This document shows positions 12,360-24,464 of a stretch of 64,000 bases of DNA, piece after piece (position 1 is the first letter of the stretch; each line of letters begins with the position of its first letter). The notes under the pieces were generated by a model. It had not been told where the DNA came from, did not search any database, and saw only the letters and a list, made by a program, of their open reading frames with translations. This DNA comes from Acanthosoma haemorrhoidale (lineage: Eukaryota > Arthropoda > Insecta > Hemiptera > Acanthosomatidae). The position numbers and the translations under genes were made by a program. The DNA lies in NCBI GenBank assembly GCA_930367205.1, contig OV884011.1:87033474-87097473 (forward strand). Direction: 5' to 3'.

Positions 12360-13147
12360 AACACTGGTCTCTCTCTCTCTCTGGATAGCGCTTGCTGCCT
12401 GTGTGCATCCTCTTCCCCTTAAAACCTAAACTTAGAGCTACTCTTATATCCTAACTAAAACCTTCTAAGTCATATCTTATCCTATATTTACAACGATACC
12501 ACTCCGACCTGCGGTACATCGTTGTCTTCGGATAAGGCTTCCCCCTTAGAAATCGAGATGTGCCCTGTGCCCTGGAGCTTCCACCACTCCCCGATGAATT
12601 GACGGAACGCCTCTCTTTTCTTCTCAACTCATTGACAAGGGACGGCAGTTCTGACTCGCCCAGGCTGTATGCATCAATCGAGTAAATTTAAATCAGCCGT
12701 GCTCTCGCAGGTTCCAAAGCGCGACAAGAGAGTACAGCAAGCTTCTCTGTGTCGTTTGCTCCGCAGTGAGGGCATGACTTGTCCTCTGTACTCTTGTACA
12801 CGTAGAGCATGGCACGAAATCTGCCGTGTCCAGTGAGGATGTGCGACGTCTAATTTTCAGGGGAGACCCATCTTGCCCTTAGCCTGTCCGGGACTGAGGG
12901 AAAGTACTTCTTGAGGGTACGTCCCTTCGTCATGATAGCAACCGGACAATCCACGCCTCAGTTCTACACTCACCGATAAGGGCCTTCCACTTCCCAGGTT
13001 ACTCTCCAATTCTTGCCCGTAAGGGAGGTGGAAGCTCTTTCATCAGGGGGCTTCGTCCTTGACCTTGAAGCGCTGTTCCAGAAGGACCAGGTCCACTGGA
13101 GCCGCCGCTACCAATACCTCTGCCGCCTTGATAGATATCGCCCTATA
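12360..13147 (-). mobile_element. 5'-truncated R1-like non-LTR retrotransposon, 3' part
   Basis: A GC-rich block in AT-rich DNA whose minus strand reads the C-terminal part of an R1/TRAS-type ORF2 protein, which reverse-transcribes and inserts the element. At the 5' edge it reads RAISIKAAEVLVAAAPVDL, matching the 'xRTVSTxAxQVLAGxPPLDL' segment after the RT domain. It then shows LRARWV and LTGHGRFRAML followed by a Cys-His cluster CPHCGANDTEKLAVLSC, the zinc-knuckle-like end typical of R1-clade proteins. Stops and frameshifts break it. The coding part fades out near 12500 and the tail ends near a GA-repeat (12368-12382). Upstream domains are absent, as expected from 5' truncation. Other I-group clades are possible. 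Confidence 0.6.
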
Positions 13148-14066
13148 AGCCCAAAAAACAATTCAAGAAAAATATTTTTCCAATTTCGTTAGTAATTTTA
13201 ACTTGTTGGCTAAATAATAGATTCCATATTTTATTGCTCAATCATATGATTATATTGAATATTCATTAATGCTGAAACCATTCCACGCTCTACTAACATT
13301 GTATGTGAGGCAGTAGTTGTTCCAATATAAAGTTATAACGCCCTTTCAAGTTGCACTACCAACCGTTACTACTCCAATAGTCATGATGTCAATGGTAAAT
13401 GTGATTTAAGCTGTTGGAATCATGATGCTGCTCTTGTTCGTTGTCTGAGGGCTGTTAACGCCAGAGTGTACAAAATAATATTAGTTTAATGATTGTATTA
13501 ATTATTTTTTTGGCGACAAGATACGAGTTAATAATATTTCTTTTGATTACTTCTTTCTTGTTATAATTGTGTAACCGTATTTATATATTTATTTATGCAA
13601 GCTTCTGAGAAAAGAGAGAATTTCTCTATTACATTTTATGTTGCATAGGTCAGACGCCAGAGATACTCTCAGTTAAAAGAAATAAAATTAATACGTAAAA
13701 CTAAAAAAATCTACTGATTTGTGTGTAGGAAAACCAAAAGGGAATAATGGACAACTAATTGGAGGTTTTGTATATAATTATGTAAATATATAAAACTATA
13801 ATAATTAGTTATGCTTTATAGTTTATTAGGTCCTGTAGTACTGCAAAACCGTTAACTTGAGCCATTATTGTTACACTAGGAGCGGCATTGTCTCATATTA
13901 TTGAAGATCCGCCTCTCTGTTCAGTAAACGACGACACAAATATCAAATACTCCATGACTCACCTGCCTGTTGAGCAGTCAGAGAAAGTTCATAGTAAAGT
14001 ACATTTGCACCTCACTAGGTATATTTCCTGGCCCTATTTCTACATAGTTGGTTGTAGCTATAAGTC
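13148..14066. other. AT-rich non-coding DNA
   Basis: No coding motif or repeat recognised. It includes several TA-rich stretches. Confidence 0.45.
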
Positions 14067-14806
14067 ACACTTCGCAATTTCACTAGCAGTCGGAGGAAAA
14101 TCAACCAACCATCGCCTAGGGTTTATTGATTATGCAAACCATACTAAGAGTACCCCCATAACCAATAGGTATGAGACATCTTATGCTACTTCTTATTTTC
14201 TATCACATATATCTATGTGAATTTTCTCAGAATTAGATCAAATCACCGAAAAAGTAAAAAACAATCAAATAACGATGATAATCATTTCATTTTCTTGATA
14301 CTGAACTAAGTCATTTCCTTAGTATGAACACATCGAATTTATCCATCACCTTTAATCGTAAATATATATATACATACTTATGTATATCTTTGATATATTT
14401 ATTTCAATTATTGGTTGTATAAATTAGTATTATTAATAGTCCAAGTATTATACATTGCTGTTTATTTGACATAAATGAAATATGGTAAATGCATTAAAAA
14501 TAAATTAAAAAATGTTGTTGCTAATAATTGCTGTAGTATCGATCCCCTTGGCTATTGGCAACCGATTCCTAATGTATTTATCGTATTCTTTGAAGAACTT
14601 GGCTGACAGTGTCTAAAATTGCGCTGAACCACAGGCTTTGAGCCTATCGAAGTATCGGGTCTCCGTATTTTATGTAGTAATAACTACAATAAAAAATTGG
14701 AGACAGCAAAAATAAACACTTGCTGAAGTAATAGATCACACTTTCCGCAATTTCACTAGCATTCTGAGGGAAATGAACCTCCCAGTTCCCTAGTGTTTAT
14801 TGATGT
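14067..14806. repeat. Diverged direct repeat pair (14067-14130 and 14740-14806)
   Basis: Both members share 'cgcaatttcactagca', a 'ggaaat' stretch, and 'agtgtttattgat' or 'agggtttattgat', in the same order over about 65 bp. The first lies within a 110-codon plus frame (13888-14217) that shows no family motif. I read the frame as chance and the pair as an old repeat. Confidence 0.45.
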
Positions 14807-14870
14807 ATGTTTTTGCCCTAGGTTGACGATAGGGAAAAACATGTATTCTTGTAAATGAAATATCTCACTT

Positions 14871-15140
14871 TATATTTTTTTTTTTTTTATTTTTTTTTTT
14901 TATTACTTATATTTATACAACAAACTGCACTGATAGATTGTGCCATCAGGGAAGATTAAGCCCATACAAATATTGTTTTGTATAGTTAAAATGTCATTTA
15001 TAGGTAGGATGATAGAAAAGCAATTAATGGTATATTGAATCTGTTCGTTATGTTTTTATCGTTGTTCATAAATGTACCTAATGAAACTTCTATTAATCTC
15101 TCTCTCCCTCTCACTCTTTCTCTCTCTCTTGGAGCAATGA
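14871..15140. repeat. T-rich and TC-rich simple sequence
   Basis: Long T runs interrupted by single A bases lie at about 14876-14902, and a pyrimidine (TC)n tract at about 15097-15130. These are simple repeats. The T-rich run could be an old poly(A) tail of a minus-strand retroposon, but no body was recognised next to it. Confidence 0.6.
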
Positions 15141-15369
15141 TGAATACATAATAATCCTCCGCATCGCAAGCCTTCATTCTATGCACGAACGTTTTCGATT
15201 GAGCTACACAAATCAAATTCAAGTGTTATAAAGATAAGTCTTCTTTCTATTAGAATTCGCTAAGACATTTCTTATCTCTTATAGCCTGCCTGGATGCAGT
15301 GGCAAGAGTCATAAGGCTTTATAAATTTATTGTAATTTTTCTCCGTCTAGATATCAGATCCACGAATCC

Positions 15370-15545
15370 TGTAGTGTACCGCCAAAGATAGATGAGACAC
15401 TAGACAAGGGTACATGCGAGCCTGGTGCTGCGGCACTGCGGTAGTCAAATAGTCTCTCCCCTCCCTGCCACCGACACACTGCCTTCTAAATACTTAACCC
15501 TCCACCCCGCAATGCCGTCACGCCCTGCGGGCCTCTCTCTATTAT
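15370..15545. other. GC-rich block of unknown origin
   Basis: A short GC-rich segment in AT-rich surroundings, without a clear open frame or hairpin. Such blocks elsewhere in the window are retroelement relics, so this is probably another, but no motif confirms it. Confidence 0.3.
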
Positions 15546-18500
15546 GTCCTAAATAGAATTTTATACCGGTCATAGTTGAATAAATCTTTTAACCCTTGAA
15601 TTTTCCGCCACTTTGGTTTTCGACAAAGTAACGTCTGGAAGGCAACCCTTAGCTGAAATATATATATTACTGTACGACCTCTTTAGAGGGCAATCTTCCA
15701 AGGATATGTGCGAGATAAATCTCTTTTACTACAGAAAATCCGATTCTTTTCAAATATAGAAATAAAATTTGTTTCGTTATGTATCTCATAAATTTATGTA
15801 TTCCGTATGACTGTTCTTCGGTACAGATGGCACTTAAAGAAAAAGAAAACACAGATTTAAACATTGTATCATGGGCGAAATCATCTGTTTCTACTTTACT
15901 TAGCCCATTTTCTCATTCAATACATCACCGTCTATTTATAGTATATGCCAAGTAATACATTTTAAGAATTAAACTTTTTTTGGAATCTGCCATTTTTACT
16001 TCAGATTGTGCCTTATTATGGTTATTTTTAGGGTTTTTGATTATTATACTTAATCCCTTCTAGCAGTGTTATTGCCTTATGATCTACGCATTGGATGTTA
16101 GCAATATTATTTGCGATTTAATTGTCCGTGGTAAATTCAATTCTTAATAGTGTTTTTTTTGCCAATATTAATGAGTCCTTTAGGACTGTAATGTCAATTA
16201 CCAAAAATGACTAGCAAAAAAATGGACATATTAATATACCGAAATCTTCTTCTGTCATACAATAGTTATAAGAATAGCTTTTTGATGGCTGTCAAACATG
16301 TATTCCACAAGTTTCTCGTTAGATTTTTTTTTAATTAACTGATATATTATAGACATTTTAATCCATATCAGTTGATCATAGCAGCTTACGTGTAGTTTTT
16401 TTATAATTCTTTATTGACGCATGCATGTGACATGTTAACAATATGTACAGCCGTGCATGAAAACGTCTAATGAAAAACATTTTCGTTTATTAATACAACA
16501 CATTGTTGGAATGTGTGCCAAACGCTTTAATTTTCATGGGCCGCTACCTGCTATATTTCGGAATCCGTATGTGGATTTGCTACCTTGACTCACCTCATTC
16601 ACGAAGTCACGTATGAAAGACGGAGCCGCCTTTGTATGTTGAATGGAGTCACGCTGTGAGTACACTACATTTTACAATAAACTCCGAGCGTCAATACTTA
16701 GTGTATAAATAAGTTTATAACTCCAATTATTACATAACTTGCTATTCATATGTAGTTCCTTATAATTAGTTGTTTTCGTGTTACTGACCTTTATAAAGTC
16801 TTCAATTTATGGATTATTAAGCCAAATAAATAAGTTGCGATCATCTGGTATCGGTGGTGTTGATAATGATAATTTATTTAACAATGGTTCTTTTATATGT
16901 TGGATATTTAAATATTGATATTTACCCAATATTTGTACAAAACCTCTTTACCTGTTCTCTCCCCGTTAATTTTTTTATCATACATAAACTAGTTTGTCTA
17001 TCATGGGGGCACTAAGTGGAAAAAATATACCTAATAAATGGCTCTTATACCTAATAAAACCTTGTCGCACGGTTTCAGACAAGAATTTTTGATGTGTAAT
17101 ATATTTTAGACTAAATTACATCGTTCAATTATATTTAGTTGGGTTGTAATATAGACCATTCTACTTTATATAGTATTTATAAATATGTTATTATTGCTAG
17201 AAATCTTGATTGCCTAGTTTACCTAAGTCGTCCTTTTGAATGAATTACCTTTTGTACATCTTGTCTTTTTATCAGTGAATGGAATGATTTTTATAATTTT
17301 TAATTAATAGTCATAATAGCTTTATTATCTTGCCTTTTCCTCCATATGACTTATATATGATAGCTGCAGGATAGTAATACCTATTCAAAATTTATGTATC
17401 TGAACTTTTTTAAAATTATTATGTATATATACTTGTAAATTTACGGTTTTTCAGTTAAGGTGGCAAGCAGAATATAATATAATATAATAAATAAACTATT
17501 CAGCTTTATAAAATATTCTGGCGGCCATCCAAGGAAAAGTTCCGCAATATTTGTCGCTAGGGATTTCTCCTTTTATAATCGGATTCTCTAATATTACCCC
17601 TTCTACTTTTTTAGTCTAATGCACATTTTTCATATTTCTTCTAGCCTAGTGTTCATGCATGGGAGACTAAAAGAAATGTTTCTCCTCCTGGTTTCATGCC
17701 CTTTAAAACATTAACTTTCTATTCACATTGATTCTGCACGAAAAGGGACTCTGTATGTTTTTTGTTTCTAATCTATAGTAGCCCTTAGTTTTGAGAATTT
17801 ATTTCATCCGGGATGCTCAACACGTGGAACAAGTGACACTTCATGAATCAATTCATATAATATAGAAAAAAGGTTTATTTAAACTTACTCTTTTTTTTGT
17901 TGGTGTAAAAACGTTCATGTCAGCGTTTTACCCCTTCACGCGTCTTCGCGTTATAACGTTAACAATTATACCCGCGATTGGAATATAAATATTTACAAAA
18001 CAAACCTTTGATGGTAAAATCAAGTATCTGAAAAGTGAGAAAAACGCTAATATGTGTGTGTAGTAGGATGTCTTGCGCGTAGCACAAATGACACGGGCGT
18101 AATTAAAGAGCGAATGAACAGATATACTTTTTGCCCCGTTTGGAAACATAATTTTCAATATTCGTAATTTAGGAAAATCTTCTTGGTTTGAAGTGTTACT
18201 CTGTGTTATTTTATTATTCTAGTGCTTAATAATTATGCTGAATAACAATTTTCAGTTAACTTCTAACCGTTGAATTAATTTATGGCTCGGAGATACTGAG
18301 GACGGAAGTTGATACTCTCTAACGTACCTTGTTATAATTTTTTCGCAGTTATAAATGATCAAAATGGCGTTAAAATCTATAAAAGAATATCTTATTTCCA
18401 AATTCTTAGTAAGATTAGTTTTGGTAAAATATTGTTTCAGATTATTCTTTAAGCACTAAACTCCCTAACTAAAGTTTAAGAAACGGGCTCACATCCAGCA

Positions 18501-19507
18501 ATTACAAAATAAACCCAAAATTCACAATGTTTTGTAATCTCAACCTTTCAACAAGATAGTAATAGAATATATTCATCCCATTTAATAAATTTGACGACTC
18601 TTTATAGCATGAATTCTTAATTATGTGTCCGTTTTTTATTTTTCCGGCAAGCAAGGCTCGTGAGGGCAATTATTGTAGCGTGGGTTCCTGTGGCTGGATA
18701 GTCATGAAAATGTGCAATGATTATTTTTGGTTCGATGGCCCAAATTATTGATTCGCACTTATATTTTTGGTTCTGTGTTGCATGTTTTAGATACTTTTAG
18801 TCAAAAATCCCCTGCAATGGTAGGCTATATATTAATTAAATACGGGTTGTTGATAATAAGATATATAAGATGCCAGACTAATATTAATAGGCTATTTACT
18901 AGACATTACGAAGATTCTAATTTTTGAATAATAGTTGTAATAATCACCTTTGGTAAAGACACAAATTAATATTATTTTTTCTAATGAAAAAAGACATATA
19001 ATTACTCCAAATCAGATTCAAGATAATTTTCTAAGGACGTTTTTATAGATATCAATTTTATAGCAAAATTATGTAGACATGGTATCGATAATGGTAATTT
19101 ATGAGATGTGTATTTCGTTGGGAAATGACACAAAGTAATTTTAGCCTATAAAATTTCATCCAGACAAATGTGAGTTTTATTAGTCGTTAAAAATATATGA
19201 TATCCTAATTCCCATCATGCTAATTTATTTGATAAAAAAAATATTTTCTGACACTTCAACTACAACTAAAAACGAAAAAATAGTTTGCACCTTCGTTTGT
19301 CCTCCAATGCAGTCCCATTTAATAAATACTGTTGTTTCGGGCTTCTCGATCACGTCGAGGTCACCAGTTGTCGGGTTGCCACTAGGGGAGTGCCTAATCA
19401 CTCTAGCCCTGGTGACAAGTGCGGATTGTTGTAGTTTATAACATGGACCATTGTTCCATGTCGGCGTTAATATCTGACTCCATTTATGATATGTATGTGT
19501 CCCGACA
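15546..19507. other. AT-rich non-coding DNA
   Basis: About 4 kb with only short frames (up to 76 codons) and no recognisable motif. A modest GC-rich patch at about 19330-19430 contains a stem of 8-9 bp (ggtcaccag / ctggtgac) with a 40-nt loop. Confidence 0.45.
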
Positions 19508-20073
19508 ATACACTTAGTTCAAGAGAAGAGGTACAGAGGTTTCATGAAGAATAAGACCAGTTTTCAGAGTTCGGGCGGGAGACCGGCAGCGTCACAAGTT
19601 CAAGTCGTCAGAGGGTCTGCCAGGAGACTAAAAGCCGGAGTGAGAGACTCAGAGGCGGATAAGGAGAGACTGGGCTGACGAGGAGTCTAAGAGACTGACT
19701 TCCCGGGCCAGTGGCCTGGGCGTAAAGCGTCACCGAGTAATAGCGTATGAAGAGACTAAGATAGTAGTAGACTGAGTGGGCTTACAGGGCAAATCGCCCT
19801 GGTTTAAATATTATTTCCCCTTCCTAACAGGAGGCGGAGTCGGTCTGAAAGGGGTATGTTTATGACGATACAAGGCGCGTGACTGGAGAAAAAGGTCGGT
19901 TAGTTTACCCCTGTTTATGGCATGGCTTTTAGGTTTATGATTCCGGGGAGGTGACAGGTCTACAGGGTCTGTTTTAGGACGGTGTACCTGCTGTTCCCTG
20001 ACTTCCTTACGACTACCGGTCCCGCGCATGGTTTATGACTAACAACTTACAATGATTTACATACACTTAGTTC
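19508..20073. mobile_element. GC-rich insertion flanked by 13-bp direct repeats
   Basis: The 13-mer atacacttagttc occurs at 19508-19520 and again at 20061-20073. Between the copies lies a 540-bp GC-rich block unlike both flanks. This is the signature of an insertion with target-site duplication. A 13-bp duplication suits a non-LTR element or SINE better than an LTR or DNA transposon. A 72-codon minus frame (19811-20029), rich in basic residues, shows no known domain. No poly(A) tail or simple-repeat tail is evident at either end, so the element class and orientation stay open. Confidence 0.5.
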
Positions 20074-20187
20074 CTGTTATTTTCCTTTGCTTACAATATG
20101 TGTGCACCAGAGTATAGGGTGATTTAACTTGTAGTTAGTGGTCGCTACAGGTATCATTACAAGATCGGTGTTAGAATATATGGTTGC

Positions 20188-20220
20188 CTCAGGTGGAAGA
20201 GATTTATTCTTCCACCTGAG
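20188..20220. repeat. Perfect 13-bp hairpin
   Basis: Left arm CTCAGGTGGAAGA (20188-20200) and right arm TCTTCCACCTGAG (20208-20220) are exact reverse complements around a 7-nt loop. There is no T run directly after it and no Helitron-type CTRR end at the usual distance. Confidence 0.8.
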
Positions 20221-20593
20221 TTAATTATAGTCAAATTTTCGTTAAATTAATTTTTAAAATACTATTTTTATCCAGTGGCACGTTAACAGTTGCTATCTTA
20301 ACTTCTGAAGGTTAAGTTCTTAATAATAAAATAGAAATATATTTTTTATTTCGGGACATAGTCGTCTATAAATAACAGTTATGTGAATTGGCTGTAAAAT
20401 GATTTGTGCCGTTTTTGGATTTTATGCACGTTTATTAGTTATTATTAAAAGTTATTAAAGTAAGTAGTATTATTAGTTAAACCTAACAAAGAAAATTAAA
20501 CTCTACTTTTCCTATGCTATGTCATTAACGATGATTCTAAGTACTATTTTATCAAACCGCATTTAAAATCGTAAATATATCTAAATAATCCCT

Positions 20594-20644
20594 CTTTGTG
20601 CCGTGTTGTCCCGGTACATTCCGCCGGGACAACACGGCACAAAG
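20594..20644. repeat. Perfect 21-bp GC-rich hairpin
   Basis: Arms at 20594-20614 and 20624-20644 are exact reverse complements with a 9-nt loop (tacattccg). The stem contains ccgtgttgtcccgg. It stands out in AT-rich DNA. Function is unknown. It is short for a microRNA precursor and has no adjacent transposon end that I can recognise. Confidence 0.8.
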
Positions 20645-21523
20645 TAAATTCCGCTGTGAAGAGACCATCTAGAAAAACGATGCTATGCCAGGAGTACGTT
20701 AGCTCTGTTGGACAAAACCGCCCTTTATGTCCACTGAAACCATGCCACTATTATTCTTTCAACAAGTATTTTATGCTATTTATAGTCTGCAGTTCCACTT
20801 ATGAAATGAATCAGATAAAACAGTTAGGAGTTCAGAAGAATACCGCGTACCTATTCCATCTGTATATGTTGGAAAACTTCTGAATTAATAACCGGTTTAA
20901 CTTTAGAATAACTATAGTACAGCTTTAGAAACCTATTAAACAAACCTATTAATAGTGAAAAAAAACATGCTTGGAAAAATCGGGACTAATACAGGGACCT
21001 CCTCATGTCTAGTTCCTAGTCCTGCCACTGAGATATTCTGTCAAAGCTGTAATTAATAACTATCAATAATAGCCGAATCAATACTACAATCATTGTTTTT
21101 TTTTTAATTTAGAAACCCAATTATTTGACTTGGCTGTTACTTCATAAATATTATATTGCTCTATAATAATTAATACGATATTTTATATTTATCCCTCATC
21201 CGAAAATTCTAACTAGAGAGCTTAGAAAAAAAAAAAAAAAAAAATTAATACTTATAGTTTCCTTATATCACAAAGATCCATTCATCTCAAATAATTTCCA
21301 TTTATTAATTTTCCCTCATTCCTAATTTTTCAAGTTCAAGAAAGCTTAGGAAAAAATATTAATTATACAGTTTATAGAAAAAGTATTAATCTTCTTAATA
21401 TTAATTAACAAGGCGGCACTTAAGCTGTAAACTTAAACTATGTTGTTAAATTTCGAGGACACGTGTACTTCTGAATAGGATGTAACAACGAGACCCGATT
21501 TGAAAACCGTGTTTAATGTGAAT
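20645..21523. other. AT-rich DNA with an A19 run
   Basis: Contains a 19-A homopolymer at 21226-21244 and no recognisable gene. A 95-codon frame at 20596-20883 begins inside the hairpin and has no domain. Confidence 0.45.
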
Positions 21524-21571
21524 CGTCTTCATTTTGGGGCGTTGTCATATAAGAATACCTAATGGCACTAT

Positions 21572-21665
<94 letters not shown>

Positions 21666-21713
21666 ATAGTGCCATTAGGTATTCTTATATGACAACGCCC
21701 CAAAATGAAGACG
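21524..21713. repeat. 190-bp perfect palindrome with TA-repeat centre
   Basis: About 50 bp on the left (from cgtcttcattttgggg) are repeated as an exact reverse complement on the right (ending ccccaaaatgaagacg). The centre is an uninterrupted TA dinucleotide run of roughly 85 bp. The whole can fold into one long cruciform. The frame across it encodes only Ile-Tyr repeats and is not a gene. It could be a fold-back or MITE-like insertion, or an inverted duplication that arose during replication. Confidence 0.85.
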
Positions 21714-22364
21714 TTGTTATATATATATATATAATATAATATTAAAATATGGAAAACAAATTTATGTGTTCCGATTAGTTGTAAATGATGTGCCTTTGCA
21801 CGCACGACGGGAATTAAAAAGAAACCATAGAAAAATATAACATGCATTTAAAGGAGTTTCACAGGCAGTTGTGATCAGGGACAAAAGGTAACACATAATT
21901 ATTACGGGGGAAAGCAAGATGAAGAGGTTACATGAATTCATAATGAATAATAACTACGAAGAATAATCAATAAATTGTTGTTATGCCAATAAATAATCAT
22001 TACATTGAAAGGGGGGAGGCCAAGGTACTGGTAAATTTGGATTAAATAATTGGTGGAGATGGAGAGTGACAAATTTACTGTAGTATAGTAGTATACCTGG
22101 ATTTCATGCAGTAAAATAAATTTTAAAACCTTTTTATTGCACAAAAGGCCAAAAGTGATAGATATTTAAATTCATTTATTCACTTTTTTTTATGTTTTAT
22201 TTTCCAATACATCTATTTTGTTTTCTTACATAAATTACTACTTGTCTTCATAAAAACTGACTAGGATAGAAGAATAAACCAGTAAAGTAAAAACTTTTAT
22301 AATTTGCAGAAAATAATTCTACTGAAAATACAAATTTTTTGTTTACCTCAGTACTTTAATTACA
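21714..22364. other. AT-rich non-coding DNA
   Basis: Starts with a further short TA run (about 21718-21736). Nothing else recognised. Confidence 0.45.
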
Positions 22365-22600
22365 AAAATAAGTATAATATTAATTAAAAAAGCAAATAAT
22401 TTTAGTAATAGAAATATAGTAAATTGATTACAAAACCATATACTTTAAACGTTTTGTTTTGAAAAAATACAAGGAATATGTAAAATATTAAATATCAAAT
22501 TAATTAGAAAAGCATATAATTTGTGTTTGTTTCTTAAAAGTACTATAAATATGAAAAATATTGAATTAATTAGAAAAACATATAATTTGTATGTTTTATT
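22365..22600 (+). repeat. Degenerate minisatellite, about 60-66 bp unit
   Basis: The word ttaattagaaaa(g/a)cata recurs near 22500 and 22567. Degenerate versions (ttaattaaaaaagcaa, attgattacaaaaccata) occur near 22380 and 22440. Spacing is about 60-67 bp, giving roughly four units. Confidence 0.5.
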
Positions 22601-22654
22601 GTTTTTATTCAACCATTCGTTAAATTAAAAATTACGACTAAGTATATTTTAAAA

Positions 22655-23540
22655 TTATTTTGTGTAAAACGCCTGTTGCGAAGTATGTATATTTTTTAGC
22701 TGGGAAAAGGATACCTCAACACTTACGCTCGTGATAAGGTAATTTTTGTATAAAATTGATATTTGAAGTCCTGGGAGGAGATTTGTGCCAGGGAGTGTTA
22801 AAAATTTGTCCATAACAATTGACCATTGTCCCGTTCCCAACTTTTTTGACAATGTCGGTTTGGTATTTCAGCTTCAAGTTTACTTTCTCGAGTTGAAGTA
22901 TTGCACGACGCAAACATGATTTCGTGAATTATTCTATATAAAACATCGCTACCTCCAGCCATGTTCCCGATGGAGAAACCACGGGTTCTGGAAGGAGCTG
23001 ACATAGCATAAATTTTTTGTGAACAGTTACTTGCCGCAGAACTTTCAAAACTATTTCCCCCCATTATTTAAGAGTTTATTAACATCCGGGAAAATATTTG
23101 TTCGCCTACATGGTTTAGACCATGTGCCAAACGAGTAATATACACCATGCTTGGAAAACAATTTTTAATGCTTCACTGGGTTTGACCATGTAGAGGTTGT
23201 TGTGTATGTTACCAACTTGAACTTGAACTTGAATGAAAAGGTGTATGGGGTATCTTTATAAAATTCGATTTAACTGCTCCTGACAAAGCGAGTGACCGTT
23301 TCTAAAAGGGTCCCCTCTAGGGTTAAGGTCTATTTCCGGATGTAGTATTGTAATTATCGAATTACAAATATAAAACCCCTTGAGAATATGTGATTCTGAG
23401 TTTGTTGTCGAATTTCTGAAAGGGTCAACTCGTAGCACGGTTCTAGGTAAGTTTTTCTTAGAGTGATTTCGTTTTGTCCATAAAAACATCTTGTCACGTT
23501 CTCTTCGCAATTTGTTAAAGTAAATATTTTGACTGGCCAT
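22655..23540 (-). other. Weakly coding-like minus-strand region, unrecognised
   Basis: Four overlapping or adjacent minus-strand frames of 65-94 codons (22655-22852, 22716-22913, 22798-23064, 23256-23540) lie close together. The first three read smoothly into one another if single-base frameshifts near 22840 are allowed, which is how a decayed coding sequence looks. I recognise no domain, and the amino-acid stretches are not low-complexity. It may be a pseudogene of an unidentified transposon or host gene, or chance. Confidence 0.25.
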
Positions 23541-24464
23541 AGCGTAAAAAATCTTTGTTGAATTATTTTTGAGTTTCCAAAGCTCAGTGGTATTCAGTAA
23601 GCTAACTTTGGATAGGTTTAAAACTAATTTGATGAGAATATATCGACTGTTTATGTCCAGCTAAAAATAAAAAAAACAAGTGTTAAATAGGAAAAATGTT
23701 TTAAAATAGTAACATAATAATGTGTAGAGTCCAGAGCACAGTGTATTCATCAAGCATGTGTTCCATTTAATTAATTATCCAACATTTTACTTTGGAAAAA
23801 TTACCTAATCCCACTTTTAGCATCACAAGATTGACTCTTAATAATATACTAATACGGGCGTAAGGGAAACAAATAGAAGAAAGAGGAATGGTGGGGGTTA
23901 ATTGCTTTTATCGAAATTTTTAAAGATGAAAAAAAATTAAAAATGTTTGAGAATTACCCAGAAAATCAGAACTTATTTAGTGTTTATAATCAGTTTATTA
24001 TTAGTTCACGATATTTTTTTTGTGATTTTGCTGTTGTTTACAATTTAAAAAATAACACATTTAAATTTCTTAATTTTGGCAGAGTATGTAATTTTGTGCA
24101 TTTAAAACTTAATGTTCGATTTACACAAAAAAACTTTAAAACGTGCAATTTCATTCAAAATAAAATGCAAGCATATTGATCAGGATGCTTTAATTCGTGA
24201 AAATTAACTGTTCCTAATCGATTTAATGCCATTGGGAAAATAGAGCGATTGCACGAGTGGTCTAGTGCCTGACTATGAGTGTATGAGTACAATTTATTAT
24301 CCATACTCTGTGTAGATATCAAAAGCCCCTGTTATAGATGAGTAGAAAACTCCTGTCACCCAAAATTTGTAAGCTATATTTAGCTTATTTTATTTTTTGA
24401 CACTTTATGACAGCATTGTTGGATTTCACTATAGGTTTATAGGTCGTATTACCCAATAGCATTA
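23541..24464. other. AT-rich DNA, weak tRNA-like spot
   Basis: No gene seen. At about 24249-24335 an A-box-like stretch (gtggtctagtgcctgac) and a terminal cccctgtta suggest another very decayed tRNA-derived sequence, but the B box is not convincing. Confidence 0.4.

Noticed and set aside
13888..14217. 110-codon plus frame
   Set aside because: No recognisable motif. It overlaps a diverged repeat also found at 14740, whose copy does not keep the frame.
20188..20644. Helitron 3' end formed by one of the hairpins
   Set aside because: No CTRR end follows either hairpin at the usual distance, and no 5' TC end or Rep/helicase motif was seen.
21545..21847. 100-codon minus frame
   Set aside because: It is a translation of the TA-repeat palindrome and encodes Ile-Tyr repeats only.
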